Shown here: in pieces, positions 31,255-37,103 of the stretch
How positions within the stretch are numbered: position 1 is the stretch's first letter
Layout: the number at the start of each line of letters is the position of its first letter
Source: Oscillospiraceae bacterium
Lineage (GTDB): Bacteria; Bacillota; Clostridia; Oscillospirales; Ruminococcaceae
DNA length: 37,103 nt
Direction: 5' to 3'
Assembly (NCBI GenBank): GCA_022800935.1
Contig: JAAWRH010000034.1
Location: forward strand, 1-37,103
Position numbers and translations under genes: made by a program
Notes under the pieces: generated by a model
Told to the model about the DNA's origin: nothing
Database searches by the model: none
What the model saw: only the letters and a program-made list of their open reading frames with translations

Positions 31255-32031
31255 TTATCTCTGCATCATCCGCAGAATCCCCGCCAAAACCAACATATGG
31301 ACCGGATAGAACCCGTAGCAGATATACTGGAATGCCTTGCTGCGCAGTCCCTGTTTTCCCCGGTAAAGCCAGATGGGGACAAGCGCCAGAACCGCCAATC
31401 CCTGCTGCGCTATCTCCAGCTCCACCCCCAGGATGGAAACCGTATAGCACAAGCCCTTCAGCATCCCCACGTTGATCCAGTACAGCGCCAGCGCCTGCCC
31501 CAGCAGACACCACCACTTTCTGCCTCTGAAAAAGTAAAATACCAGTATTGTCAGCACCCCGGCGCCGTAATAATCCACCATCAGCAGCCAGCCCAGGGCA
31601 AAGCCAACCATTACCGCCGCCGCGGCGGCAATCCAATAAACCCACTGCTTTCCCGTGGCCTTTGCCGCCTCTATCAGCCGGATGCAGGCCAGCCCCAGCA
31701 GAAAGGTCCATATTACGTTCTGGTGGTAAGGATAGAAGACGCTCCCGCTGTACATCAGGTTGAAGGGAATCTCGGAGATTACCGCAAAAAGCAGAAGCCG
31801 CAGCATATACCGGCGAAAGCTTCTGGTGTGGAAGTACCCCTCCACCGCCATAAAGGCGAAGACGGGAAAGGCCAGCCGTCCCACACAGGTCATCCAGTTC
31901 CACGGCAGGACCATTGCCCACATGTGGTCCAGCAGCATGAAGAACATCGCCAGCACATGCAGCCCCGCGGAGGTAAGCTCCAGGGGGAAGCCGCCCCCGC
32001 CCGCGCAGAGAAAGCGCCCATTCCGCGTCAT
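31255..32031 (-). CDS. TraX family membrane protein
   Basis: A 258-residue membrane protein with about eight helices. The TraX family pattern is clear: LHVLAMFFMLLDHMWAM, GRLAFPVFAFMAVEGYFHT with the RSFRRYMLRLLLFAVISEIP block, then NVIWTFLLGLACIRLIE and the C-terminal YGFYPVHMLVLAGI. TraX acetylates F-pilin in E. coli; in Clostridia, chromosomal homologues are widespread and probably acetylate other surface or lipid targets. Its ATG overlaps the stop of the DUF1266 gene (ATGA) with GGAGGAGGA upstream, so translation is coupled. No conjugation genes are nearby. Confidence 0.9.
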   Translation of the reverse strand: MTRNGRFLCAGGGGFPLELTSAGLHVLAMFFMLLDHMWAMVLPWNWMTCVGRLAFPVFAFMAVEGYFHTRSFRRYMLRLLLFAVISEIPFNLMYSGSVFYPYHQNVIWTFLLGLACIRLIEAAKATGKQWVYWIAAAAAVMVGFALGWLLMVDYYGAGVLTILVFYFFRGRKWWCLLGQALALYWINVGMLKGLCYTVSILGVELEIAQQGLAVLALVPIWLYRGKQGLRSKAFQYICYGFYPVHMLVLAGILRMMQR

Positions 32032-33353
32032 GTTTCTTCCTCCTCCAAATCGTCCCCGTCGAACTCGTCCTCATCATAGTAATCCGTTATCCCCAGGCGG
32101 GAGGCCGCCTCCCGGTACAGCTCCGGCAGGTTGGCCTGAAAGGGAACGGTGTTCACCACCGACGACGGGTCCTCCAGCAGCTCCCGGTACCGCCTTCTCC
32201 GAAAGGCGATGTTCTTCGGGTCCTTGGCCCAGGCCATAAAGCCAATCATGTGGCTGTCCAGCAGCTCCTTCCAGCTGGAAAAGCTCTGCTGGATGGCGTA
32301 GGCCGCGTCCAGGGAGTATTTCACCATCTCCCCGCGGGTCAGCAGCCCGCTGATGTAGCCGTAGCCCAGCAGCATCACGGCGCGGCCCAGGTGCCAGCCA
32401 TCCGGCGGGGTCTGGGGCCGCTTCCGCCCCCGGCCCACCAGGGAGGAGACGGTCCTCAGCAGCTCCCCCTTGTCCCGGATATCCCAGGCGCTGTCCAGGG
32501 TGTTGAGGACCACCTGCTGCTGGTAGGCGGTGCGCTCATAGCCCCCCGCATAGGAAAAGTCGCTGTCAAAGAACCGGTCCCCCACCAGATAGGTGCTGTA
32601 GGCCGCCAGCAGCCACTGCTCGTATTGGCAGGCGATGTGGTTGTCCTCCAGGACAGTGGACCTGTCCCACCGGGAGACAGGCCCGGAGGAGGCGGATTTC
32701 AGGCGTTTGTAATCCACCCCTTGTTCGCCGGCGTTTTTCGCTTGGTTGTTTATCCAGTTGATCAGGGCCTGGTGCTGCCCGTTAGAGGCGTTGGGGTGAA
32801 TCTCAATCAGCCAATGGTACACCGTTGGATGGAAGGCTTTGGGGATATCCAGATACATGCTCTCTCCTCTGTCGTCCACCACGGTCAAGCGCACCTTTCT
32901 GGAAAGATAGCTCTTAAAAAGCTCTTCGTAAAAGACGCCCGCGATTGCGTCTCTGTTCATGGCCCTACCGGGAAAGAGCAGCCAATCGCAGCCGATGTAA
33001 ATCTCCGTGCCAAGGGCCGGGCCGCGGAGGTCTCGGTCCAGTGTCTCAAAGGGGTCGGAAAGCTCCCCGTCGGGAAGATAGCTCTCCATGGAGCGCCGTA
33101 TCCTTTTCTTGAAGCGGAGCAGGGCGGTCAGCCGGACGAAAAAATATGCGGTACAGATGCAAAAGCCCACAAAACCGGTCCCGAAGATGACCCCCATCCA
33201 ATAGGGATGGCCGTCTGCAAAGGCGAGGCCGGGGCCGTAGAAAAACTCAATCAGGGCATAACAGAGGGCGTACCAGAAGACTGTCCATCCAAGGGTGACA
33301 AAAAATTTTTTCCGGAAATACCGGCCTTGAAGGGTTTTAACCGATTCCTTCAC
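32028..33353 (-). CDS. DUF1266 domain membrane protein
   Basis: A 441-residue protein. Two N-terminal membrane helices (about 17-38 and 51-79) precede a soluble part with the DUF1266 domain in the second half: LDSAWDIRDKGELLRTVSSL, WHLGRAVMLLGYGYISG and AYAIQQSFSSWKELLDSHMI. It ends in an acidic tail. Function is unknown; the family is found in enteric and gut bacteria. GTG start at 33353 with AAAGGA 10-13 nt upstream. It lies 31 nt after the GH28 gene and overlaps the TraX gene by 4 nt, so GH28, DUF1266 and TraX look like one operon. Confidence 0.85.
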   Translation of the reverse strand: MKESVKTLQGRYFRKKFFVTLGWTVFWYALCYALIEFFYGPGLAFADGHPYWMGVIFGTGFVGFCICTAYFFVRLTALLRFKKRIRRSMESYLPDGELSDPFETLDRDLRGPALGTEIYIGCDWLLFPGRAMNRDAIAGVFYEELFKSYLSRKVRLTVVDDRGESMYLDIPKAFHPTVYHWLIEIHPNASNGQHQALINWINNQAKNAGEQGVDYKRLKSASSGPVSRWDRSTVLEDNHIACQYEQWLLAAYSTYLVGDRFFDSDFSYAGGYERTAYQQQVVLNTLDSAWDIRDKGELLRTVSSLVGRGRKRPQTPPDGWHLGRAVMLLGYGYISGLLTRGEMVKYSLDAAYAIQQSFSSWKELLDSHMIGFMAWAKDPKNIAFRRRRYRELLEDPSSVVNTVPFQANLPELYREAASRLGITDYYDEDEFDGDDLEEEET

Positions 33354-33384
33354 CGCGCAACAATCCTTTCAGCTTATTTTTCGT

Positions 33385-34806
33385 TCAGGCTTTCCACTGA
33401 AAGGGTCCGCTGATGGATTCGTCTGCAAAGACATTTTTCTCCTCCCCGGCGGCAATGGTGACGTTCTCCAGCCGGACATTCTCACACAGCTGGCAGTTCA
33501 CCCCTTTTTCAGTCTGGAAGTAGGAGTTTTTTATGGTGATATCGCGGATGGGCCTGCACCTCAGTCCGGAAATTTCCACAGCGCTCCTGGCCCCGATGCA
33601 GAGAATGTCCTCCATTTGGATGGAGCGGAACTCCGGAATGTCCTCCTCCGGGTACTTGGCCTCCACATCCTCCTCGCTGCCAATGGCGGAATGGTATCCC
33701 ATCTCCATCTGAACGATCTGCTCCTTGATGCTGTCCATGCGGATGTTCCGGATCAGGATGTTCTCCACAACGCCGCCCCGGCCCAGGCAGCTCTTAAAGC
33801 GGACCCCCACGTCGGTGCCGGTAAAGGTGCAGTTTTCCACCAGGATATTGCGGACGCCGCAGGACATCTCGCTGCCCACCACAAAGCCGCCGTGGCCGTG
33901 GTAGACGATGCAGTCGTGAATCCAGACGTCCTCGGTGGCCCGCTCCGTCTCCCGTCCCGGCTTGTTTTTGCCGGATTTGATGCAGATGCCGTCATCCCCG
34001 GCGTCAAAGATGCAGTCGTGGATATTCACCCTGCGGCAGGCCTCCAAGTCCAGGGCGTCGCCGTTCTGGGCATACCAGGGGTTGCGCATACTGACATGGT
34101 CCATGGTCAGGTCGTCGCACATGCGGGGGTGGAGGCACCAGGCGGGGGAGTTCTGGAAGGTGATGCCCTGGAGATAGACCCGCCTGCACCCCACCAGGTT
34201 GACCATCACCGGCCGGAAGAAGACGCGGTACTGCTCCGCCTCCTCCAGGTTATCCACCATGCCGCCGTGCCGGTTGTTGTATTTGCTGCCCTCGGCAGCG
34301 GCCTGGGAGGGCCAGATCAGGGTTTCCTTCCCGGTGTTTTCGCAGTAGACCCCCGGTTTTTTTAGCAGGGCCTCCCACTGGGGCTCGGTGAACTTCCACT
34401 TTTTGCAAACGCGCCAGTTTTCACCGGCTCCGTCGAAGATGCCGTCCCCGGTGATGGCGATATTGCTTGCGTCCTTGGCGTAGATGGGGGAGAGGCAGCG
34501 GGCGGTGGGCATTCCCTCAAAGTGGGAGTGGATCAGGGGATAATCCCGCCAATCGCCGGAGAACTTGACGAAGGTCCCGGCCTCGGTGCGCAGCTCCACG
34601 CCGTCCTTCAGCACGATGGAAGCGGTCTTCCAGTAGCCGGCGGGGATGAGGACAGTGCCGCCGCCTGCGGCGCTGACGGCATCAATGGCGTTGTTGATGG
34701 CCTGGGTGTTCATGGTGACGCCGTCGGCCACCGCGCCGAAGTCTGCAATGGAGACCTGCTTAGAGGGGAAGACCGGTATCTGGACGGTTGGCTTTTGGAT
34801 GTTCAT
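33385..34806 (-). CDS. Glycoside hydrolase family 28 (polygalacturonase-like)
   Basis: Hydrolyses alpha-1,4-galacturonide (or rhamnogalacturonide) bonds of pectin. 473 residues forming a right-handed beta-helix. It opens with SIADFGAVADGVTMNTQAIN, the usual start of the fold. Catalytic motifs are present: NGDALD (about 249, for NTD), AGDDGICIKSG (about 269, the two Asp), GHGGFVVGSE (about 302) and RFKS (about 337, for RIK). There is no signal peptide, so it should act in the cytoplasm on imported oligosaccharides. AGGAGG gives the ATG at 34806; an earlier start at 34899 lies in the promoter. Confidence 0.93.
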   Translation of the reverse strand: MNIQKPTVQIPVFPSKQVSIADFGAVADGVTMNTQAINNAIDAVSAAGGGTVLIPAGYWKTASIVLKDGVELRTEAGTFVKFSGDWRDYPLIHSHFEGMPTARCLSPIYAKDASNIAITGDGIFDGAGENWRVCKKWKFTEPQWEALLKKPGVYCENTGKETLIWPSQAAAEGSKYNNRHGGMVDNLEEAEQYRVFFRPVMVNLVGCRRVYLQGITFQNSPAWCLHPRMCDDLTMDHVSMRNPWYAQNGDALDLEACRRVNIHDCIFDAGDDGICIKSGKNKPGRETERATEDVWIHDCIVYHGHGGFVVGSEMSCGVRNILVENCTFTGTDVGVRFKSCLGRGGVVENILIRNIRMDSIKEQIVQMEMGYHSAIGSEEDVEAKYPEEDIPEFRSIQMEDILCIGARSAVEISGLRCRPIRDITIKNSYFQTEKGVNCQLCENVRLENVTIAAGEEKNVFADESISGPFQWKA

Positions 34807-34889
34807 AAATGATTCCTCCTGTTTGTATGACATTGTTGCTAAAAAAGTTTGACGGTATTTATAATCATTTTGGGTAAGGGTTCTATCAC

Positions 34890-34918
34890 ATTGTAACATA
34901 AAATTCTATCTGTAACAA
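34890..34918 (-). promoter_or_regulatory. Promoter of the GH28 operon
   Basis: Minus strand TTGTTA (34913-34918), 17-bp spacer, TACAAT (34890-34895). It overlaps the position of the upstream ATG at 34899 and so fixes the start at 34806. Confidence 0.65.
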
Positions 34919-35023
34919 CATAAATAAAGTATTTTTGCAAAAAAACAGGCGCGGCAAAGTCTATGACCGCCGCGCCATGGTGCAGGTGTCCCGCCAAATG
35001 GGGTACAACCGCATTTTTCATAT

Positions 35024-35236
35024 TTATATCTGTTTGCCGGTATTTCTATCGGTAAATACCGCTTCATAGTCATAATCCAACAGATCGGCAATCTGTTTCA
35101 GGTCTTTTTCAGAAAAATTATCGCGTATCATTTTACCGCTCATGGTTGACAGGCTTTTGTTCAGCAGTTTAGATAAATCTGTAAGTGTCATATCACGTTC
35201 TACCAGGAGCATTTTAATTTTCTTTGCAGCAGACAT
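35024..35236 (-). CDS. Small XRE-type helix-turn-helix regulator
   Basis: A 70-residue DNA-binding protein. AAKKIKMLLVERDMTLTDLS, KLLNKSLSTMSGKMIRDN and FSEKDLKQIADLLDYDYEAV form the five-helix XRE fold with little else. Phage-type repressors of this size are common in Clostridial integrative elements. Three in-frame starts are possible (GTG 35245, ATG 35242, ATG 35236). The last has GAGG at an 8-nt spacing and is chosen. Its promoter (35259-35287) faces the strong promoter at 35328, so it probably controls the divergent 107-residue gene and itself. Low G+C like its surroundings. Confidence 0.85.
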   Translation of the reverse strand: MSAAKKIKMLLVERDMTLTDLSKLLNKSLSTMSGKMIRDNFSEKDLKQIADLLDYDYEAVFTDRNTGKQI

Positions 35237-35258
35237 TTTCATCACCTCATTTTCCTAA

Positions 35259-35287
35259 ATTATACGGTTTTTTACAAATAATTTCAA
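35259..35287 (-). promoter_or_regulatory. Promoter of the XRE gene
   Basis: Minus strand TTGAAA (35282-35287), 17-bp spacer, TATAAT (35259-35264). CCGTATAAT at its -10 matches the ACGTATAAT of the facing promoter, a possible common repressor contact. Confidence 0.7.
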
Positions 35288-35327
35288 TGAAAATACGAAT
35301 TTTGTTAAGGTGATTCAAAATACGCTA

Positions 35328-35395
35328 TTGACATATTTTCTGTTTAAACGTATAATATTTGTGAATAAACGAATATTATACGTTTATTCACAAAT
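35328..35395 (+). promoter_or_regulatory. Consensus promoter with two overlapping perfect palindromes
   Basis: TTGACA (35328-35333), 17-bp spacer, TATAAT (35351-35356). Palindrome 1: AAACGTATAATATT (35346-35359) with AATATTATACGTTT (35372-35385). Palindrome 2: ATTTGTGAATAAACG (35357-35371) with CGTTTATTCACAAAT (35381-35395). Both are perfect and interleaved, so the same DNA or RNA can fold in two exclusive ways. Palindrome 1 covers the -10; palindrome 2 covers the transcribed leader just before AAAGGAG. Confidence 0.8.
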
Positions 35396-35417
35396 ACAAA
35401 GGAGATGTAAACTTTTT

Positions 35418-35741
35418 ATGAACTACATTGACGAAATCTTTGTAAGGGCGAATATTCAACAAATCCGAGAGTTCCTTTTACACGGCACAGAAGAAAACAA
35501 TATAGACCCACGTACATATATAGAACGGCTGGAAAGCGTCCAGGACAAATTATATGAGCGGCTGCTAAAGGATTACCCAAATGAAACGGAGTTGGATGAA
35601 ATCAACGATCTCATTTGCGATTTTGTCATAAAGACCCAAGACGTCTATACGGAAATTGGCTTGCAGGCCGGTGTGGCAATCGCTGCCCAAATAGCCCAAA
35701 ACCTTAAAACAGCTTTTGAAGGGGATGTGCGTCAAGGATAA
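35418..35741 (+). CDS. Small acidic helical protein of unknown function, accessory patch
   Basis: A 107-residue acidic, mostly helical protein (MNYIDEIFVRANIQQIREFL, LHGTEENNIDPRTYIERLES, DVYTEIGLQAGVAIAAQIAQ). The C-terminal helix pair is less charged and could pack in a dimer. There is no signal or membrane segment. AAAGGAG lies about 12 nt before the ATG at 35418; an upstream in-frame start at 35310 precedes the promoter. Expression is from a consensus promoter under two palindromes, facing an XRE gene, a layout typical of tightly repressed mobile-element genes. I do not recognise a family. Confidence 0.7.
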   Translation: MNYIDEIFVRANIQQIREFLLHGTEENNIDPRTYIERLESVQDKLYERLLKDYPNETELDEINDLICDFVIKTQDVYTEIGLQAGVAIAAQIAQNLKTAFEGDVRQG

Positions 35742-35801
35742 TTGATTAAAAGGTTTCACGTTTATGTGTAATAAAAACTATAATAGGTGACAAGATGGAA
35801 A

Positions 35802-35840
35802 GAACCACTGCCGGCTTTAGCCGGTAGTGGTTCAGTTTTT
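35802..35840. terminator. Bidirectional terminator
   Basis: GAACCACTGCCGGC (35802-35815) with GCCGGTAGTGGTTC (35820-35833), 14-bp perfect stem, then CAGTTTTT. It lies between two convergent small genes, and its right arm touches the stop codon of the minus-strand one. Confidence 0.85.
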
Positions 35841-35999
35841 AATATCCGCCCGAATAAGAGATTTTATATATCCTGCCTTATTCGGCACACTGTTCAGCTT
35901 TTGGAGTATATCCTGCTCGGTATTCTTTATAAGACGAATTGTCACGCTTACGGTGTGGACTTTGTGGTAGCGTTCTTGTGGGGTTTCGCGTCGTTCCAT
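35832..35999 (-). CDS. Small RHH-like mobile-element protein
   Basis: A 55-residue basic protein: MERRETPQERYHKVHTVSVT, then IRLIKNTEQDILQKLNSVPN and KAGYIKSLIRADIKN. A strand (HTVSVTIRL), helix (TEQDILQKLNSV), loop (PNKAG) and helix (YIKSLIRADI) match a minimal ribbon-helix-helix protein of the kind encoded by conjugative elements and plasmids in Clostridia. GGAGG 6 nt upstream fixes the ATG at 35999; a longer frame to 36041 has no site. It follows the 48-residue gene by 52 nt, under the promoter at 36233-36261. Confidence 0.65.
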   Translation of the reverse strand: MERRETPQERYHKVHTVSVTIRLIKNTEQDILQKLNSVPNKAGYIKSLIRADIKN

Positions 36000-36051
36000 G
36001 GTTTTCCTCCAGTAAGGGGGACGGGTTTCCCTGACCCCCATGGATTTATTT

Positions 36052-36198
36052 CTAGTCCGCGGTAGTCAGGTAAACGTGGATGATTTTTTCAATTTCTTCT
36101 GTTGTATAGCTCTGCTTTTCGGGCTTTTCCTTAAGGATTTGAATAAGATCATACGCCATTGCCTTCCGGGTATCCTGTCTCTCGGCTTCGGTTCCCAA
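36052..36198 (-). CDS. Very small helical protein (48 residues), accessory patch
   Basis: TTG-start gene encoding LGTEAERQDTRKAMAYDLIQ, ILKEKPEKQSYTTEEIEKII and HVYLTTAD (first residue Met). A strong AAAGGAGG lies 9 nt upstream and a near-consensus promoter 35 bp before that, so expression is well supported despite the size. The pattern helix, KPEKQSYT loop, TEEIEKIIHVYL helix resembles small regulators of integrative elements; no family is claimed. It heads a two-gene unit with the RHH-like gene at 35832. Confidence 0.6.
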   Translation of the reverse strand: MGTEAERQDTRKAMAYDLIQILKEKPEKQSYTTEEIEKIIHVYLTTAD

Positions 36199-36232
36199 TG
36201 CTGTCAGCCTCCTTTCCTTGTGGGGTATTTTT

Positions 36233-36261
36233 ATTATATCATAGGTAATGCACTATATCAA
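36233..36261 (-). promoter_or_regulatory. Promoter of the two small accessory genes
   Basis: Minus strand TTGATA (36256-36261), 17-bp spacer, TATAAT (36233-36238), just upstream of AAAGGAGG and the TTG start at 36198. Confidence 0.75.
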
Positions 36262-36305
36262 TAAGTTTTTATATTTCATTTCTGCACGCATCAAAGAGAA
36301 TGAAT

Positions 36306-36351
36306 AGGAGCTGACCCAAAACGAAGAAATGGTCGTTTTGGGTCAGCTCCT
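36306..36351 (-). terminator. Long perfect hairpin, probable terminator
   Basis: AGGAGCTGACCCAAAACGA (36306-36324) and its exact complement (36333-36351), a 19-bp stem with an 8-nt loop. It has no strong T-run on either side. It separates the accessory genes from the 63-residue gene. Confidence 0.6.
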
Positions 36352-36415
36352 CCGCTATAAATTGACTGCCGGGTATAAGGCTTGGAACATCCTTTTTGAG
36401 CTCAAGCCGGATGGC

Positions 36416-36607
36416 TCATCTGGTCATGGGGTAATCCTCATAAAAAGGCGGGAGGCTTTCCGCCCCTTCCAGGATGGCCGCCTCCAGCAGCTCGTCGGAA
36501 AAATCCTCCTCCGGGTCACCATAGTCGGGGATGCCCTCCGTGCGCTCCAGGTCACTGAAGGAACGGTAGGGCTGGATATCATAGTAGTTGTCATAGGTGT
36601 TGGCCAT
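36416..36607 (-). CDS. Small acidic protein, unknown function
   Basis: A 63-residue, strongly acidic protein (MANTYDNYYDIQPYRSFSDL, ERTEGIPDYGDPEEDFSDEL, LEAAILEGAESLPPFYEDYP). The first half is Tyr/Asp-rich and probably disordered. FSDELLEAAILEGAE may form one helix. GAGAGGA lies 8 nt before the ATG at 36607; a start seven codons earlier overlaps that site. Its base composition is that of the host, not the A+T-rich patch. It follows the 62-residue gene at 36723 on the same strand, with a small hairpin (36637-36658) between. No family recognised. Confidence 0.55.
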   Translation of the reverse strand: MANTYDNYYDIQPYRSFSDLERTEGIPDYGDPEEDFSDELLEAAILEGAESLPPFYEDYPMTR

Positions 36608-36722
36608 GTGATTCATCCTCTCTTGCATATTTTTCGGCGTCCGGTTTCAAGGGGACGCTTACAAGGGCTATTCTGTCCAGGAGGGGAGAATATTATTTGC
36701 ACAAGGGGGCATCTGTTGACGT

Positions 36723-36911
36723 TTAAAAGAGCCTGGGATAATTCCCAAAAAGGTCCCCCCGCCAGGCCTCCATCGGAGGCATCCAGCCGTCCGTGGGGGA
36801 AAACGCCCTCCACTCCGGGACACTGCGGCCGGGAAAGCCCTTGTCCTGCTCCCGCTGCCAGAGGAAGCGGACGGCGGGAAGGTCAAAGCGGCTGTTTCTT
36901 TTTCTGGACAT
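36723..36911 (-). CDS. Small basic Trp/Arg/Pro-rich protein, unknown function
   Basis: A 62-residue basic protein (MSRKRNSRFDLPAVRFLWQR, EQDKGFPGRSVPEWRAFSPT, DGWMPPMEAWRGDLFGNYPR). It has few predictable helices and many Arg, Pro and Trp. AAAGGA lies 8 nt before the ATG at 36911. The upstream region carries two GAACGCGTTC-type sites, so it may be repressor-controlled. It may form a unit with the acidic 63-residue protein downstream; their opposite charge is suggestive only. No family recognised. Confidence 0.5.
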   Translation of the reverse strand: MSRKRNSRFDLPAVRFLWQREQDKGFPGRSVPEWRAFSPTDGWMPPMEAWRGDLFGNYPRLF

Positions 36912-36935
36912 ACTTTTCATCCTTTCGGCTGTATT

Positions 36936-36964
36936 GAACGCGTTCTGATGATTAGGACGCGTTC
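36936..36964 (-). promoter_or_regulatory. Tandem GAACGCGTTC palindromes
   Basis: A perfect 10-bp palindrome at 36936-36945 and GGACGCGTTC (one mismatch) at 36955-36964, 19 bp apart. This resembles paired TetR-type operators. A related GAACGCGCTC lies before the ABC exporter at 7918-7927. No regulator gene is in the window. From here to 37103 I see no supported gene. Confidence 0.5.
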
Positions 36965-37103
36965 AGGAGTTAGTTTGTCCAGTTTTTTGGGCATAAAAAG
37001 GGGCGAGCCCTTCCCAGATTAAAGGACAGTAAAAAAGCGCGAAAAACGGAATGAAACGCAAGATATCTCGTTGTTACTCGCTTAGGCTACGGGAAGCTCG
37101 GAC

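Noticed and set aside
31255-32031. TraX gene as evidence of a conjugative element
   Set aside because: No relaxase, coupling protein or other transfer gene is near, and TraX homologues are common on Clostridial chromosomes.
31243-32079. 278-residue plus-strand frame opposite TraX
   Set aside because: TraX helices and coupling to DUF1266 identify the minus strand as coding; the plus-strand product is Pro/Gln/His-rich with no fold pattern.
37029-37103. 3' end of a minus-strand gene entering from the right edge
   Set aside because: Two frames reach stops within the first 40 bases, but the piece is too short to show coding character or identity.

Overview
The window looks like the chromosome of an anaerobic, gut-type member of the Clostridia, probably Oscillospiraceae (Flavonifractor/Lawsonibacter/Oscillibacter-like). 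This is an inference. It rests on strong GGAGG-type ribosome binding sites, TTGACA/TATAAT promoters, an L10 leader RNA, a class III (oxygen-sensitive) ribonucleotide reductase, a surface protein with an NPETG sorting motif, and several small mobile-element proteins. Most genes are ordinary core or transport genes. Short A+T-rich accessory patches interrupt them.

Layout. 1-490: tandem type I toxin-antitoxin unit(s) with a 29-residue hydrophobic toxin. 500-1890: L10 leader, rplJ, rplL. 1937-4420: polar amino-acid ABC transporter (permease, ATPase, lipoprotein). 4437-7140: signal peptidase I, MntP manganese exporter, YchF ATPase. 7262-12910: small coiled-coil protein, heterodimeric ABC exporter, MFS transporter. 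12933-17208: small membrane protein, GNAT acetyltransferase, SWIM/SNF2 helicase. 17330-18062: accessory patch with a self-regulated ribbon-helix-helix repressor, a convergent small RNA and a DUF6809 protein. 18144-19500: Asn-rich wall-anchored protein behind a long structured leader. 19656-22976: nrdD-nrdG-dut operon under paired NrdR boxes. 23208-24200: DUF5131 protein and tRNA-Ser(GGA). 24229-26640: second amino-acid ABC transporter, whose binding protein is circularly permuted. 26742-28709: sugar O-acetyltransferase, a small unknown protein, DUF975 membrane protein. 28740-34920: bicupin, (alpha/alpha)-type unknown enzyme, TraX-like protein, DUF1266 protein and a GH28 polygalacturonase, together a likely pectin or uronate oligosaccharide locus. 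35024-36911: second accessory patch with an XRE repressor facing a strongly operator-controlled small gene, then four small minus-strand genes.

The most unusual items are: (1) the circularly permuted solute-binding protein at 25748-26539, in which the C-terminal half of the family precedes the N-terminal half behind one lipoprotein signal peptide; (2) the tandem type I toxin-antitoxin units at the left edge, with a convergent antitoxin RNA and shared terminator; (3) the small RNA convergent with a palindrome-regulated RHH gene near 17.6 kb; and (4) the nested palindromes overlapping a consensus promoter at 35.35 kb.
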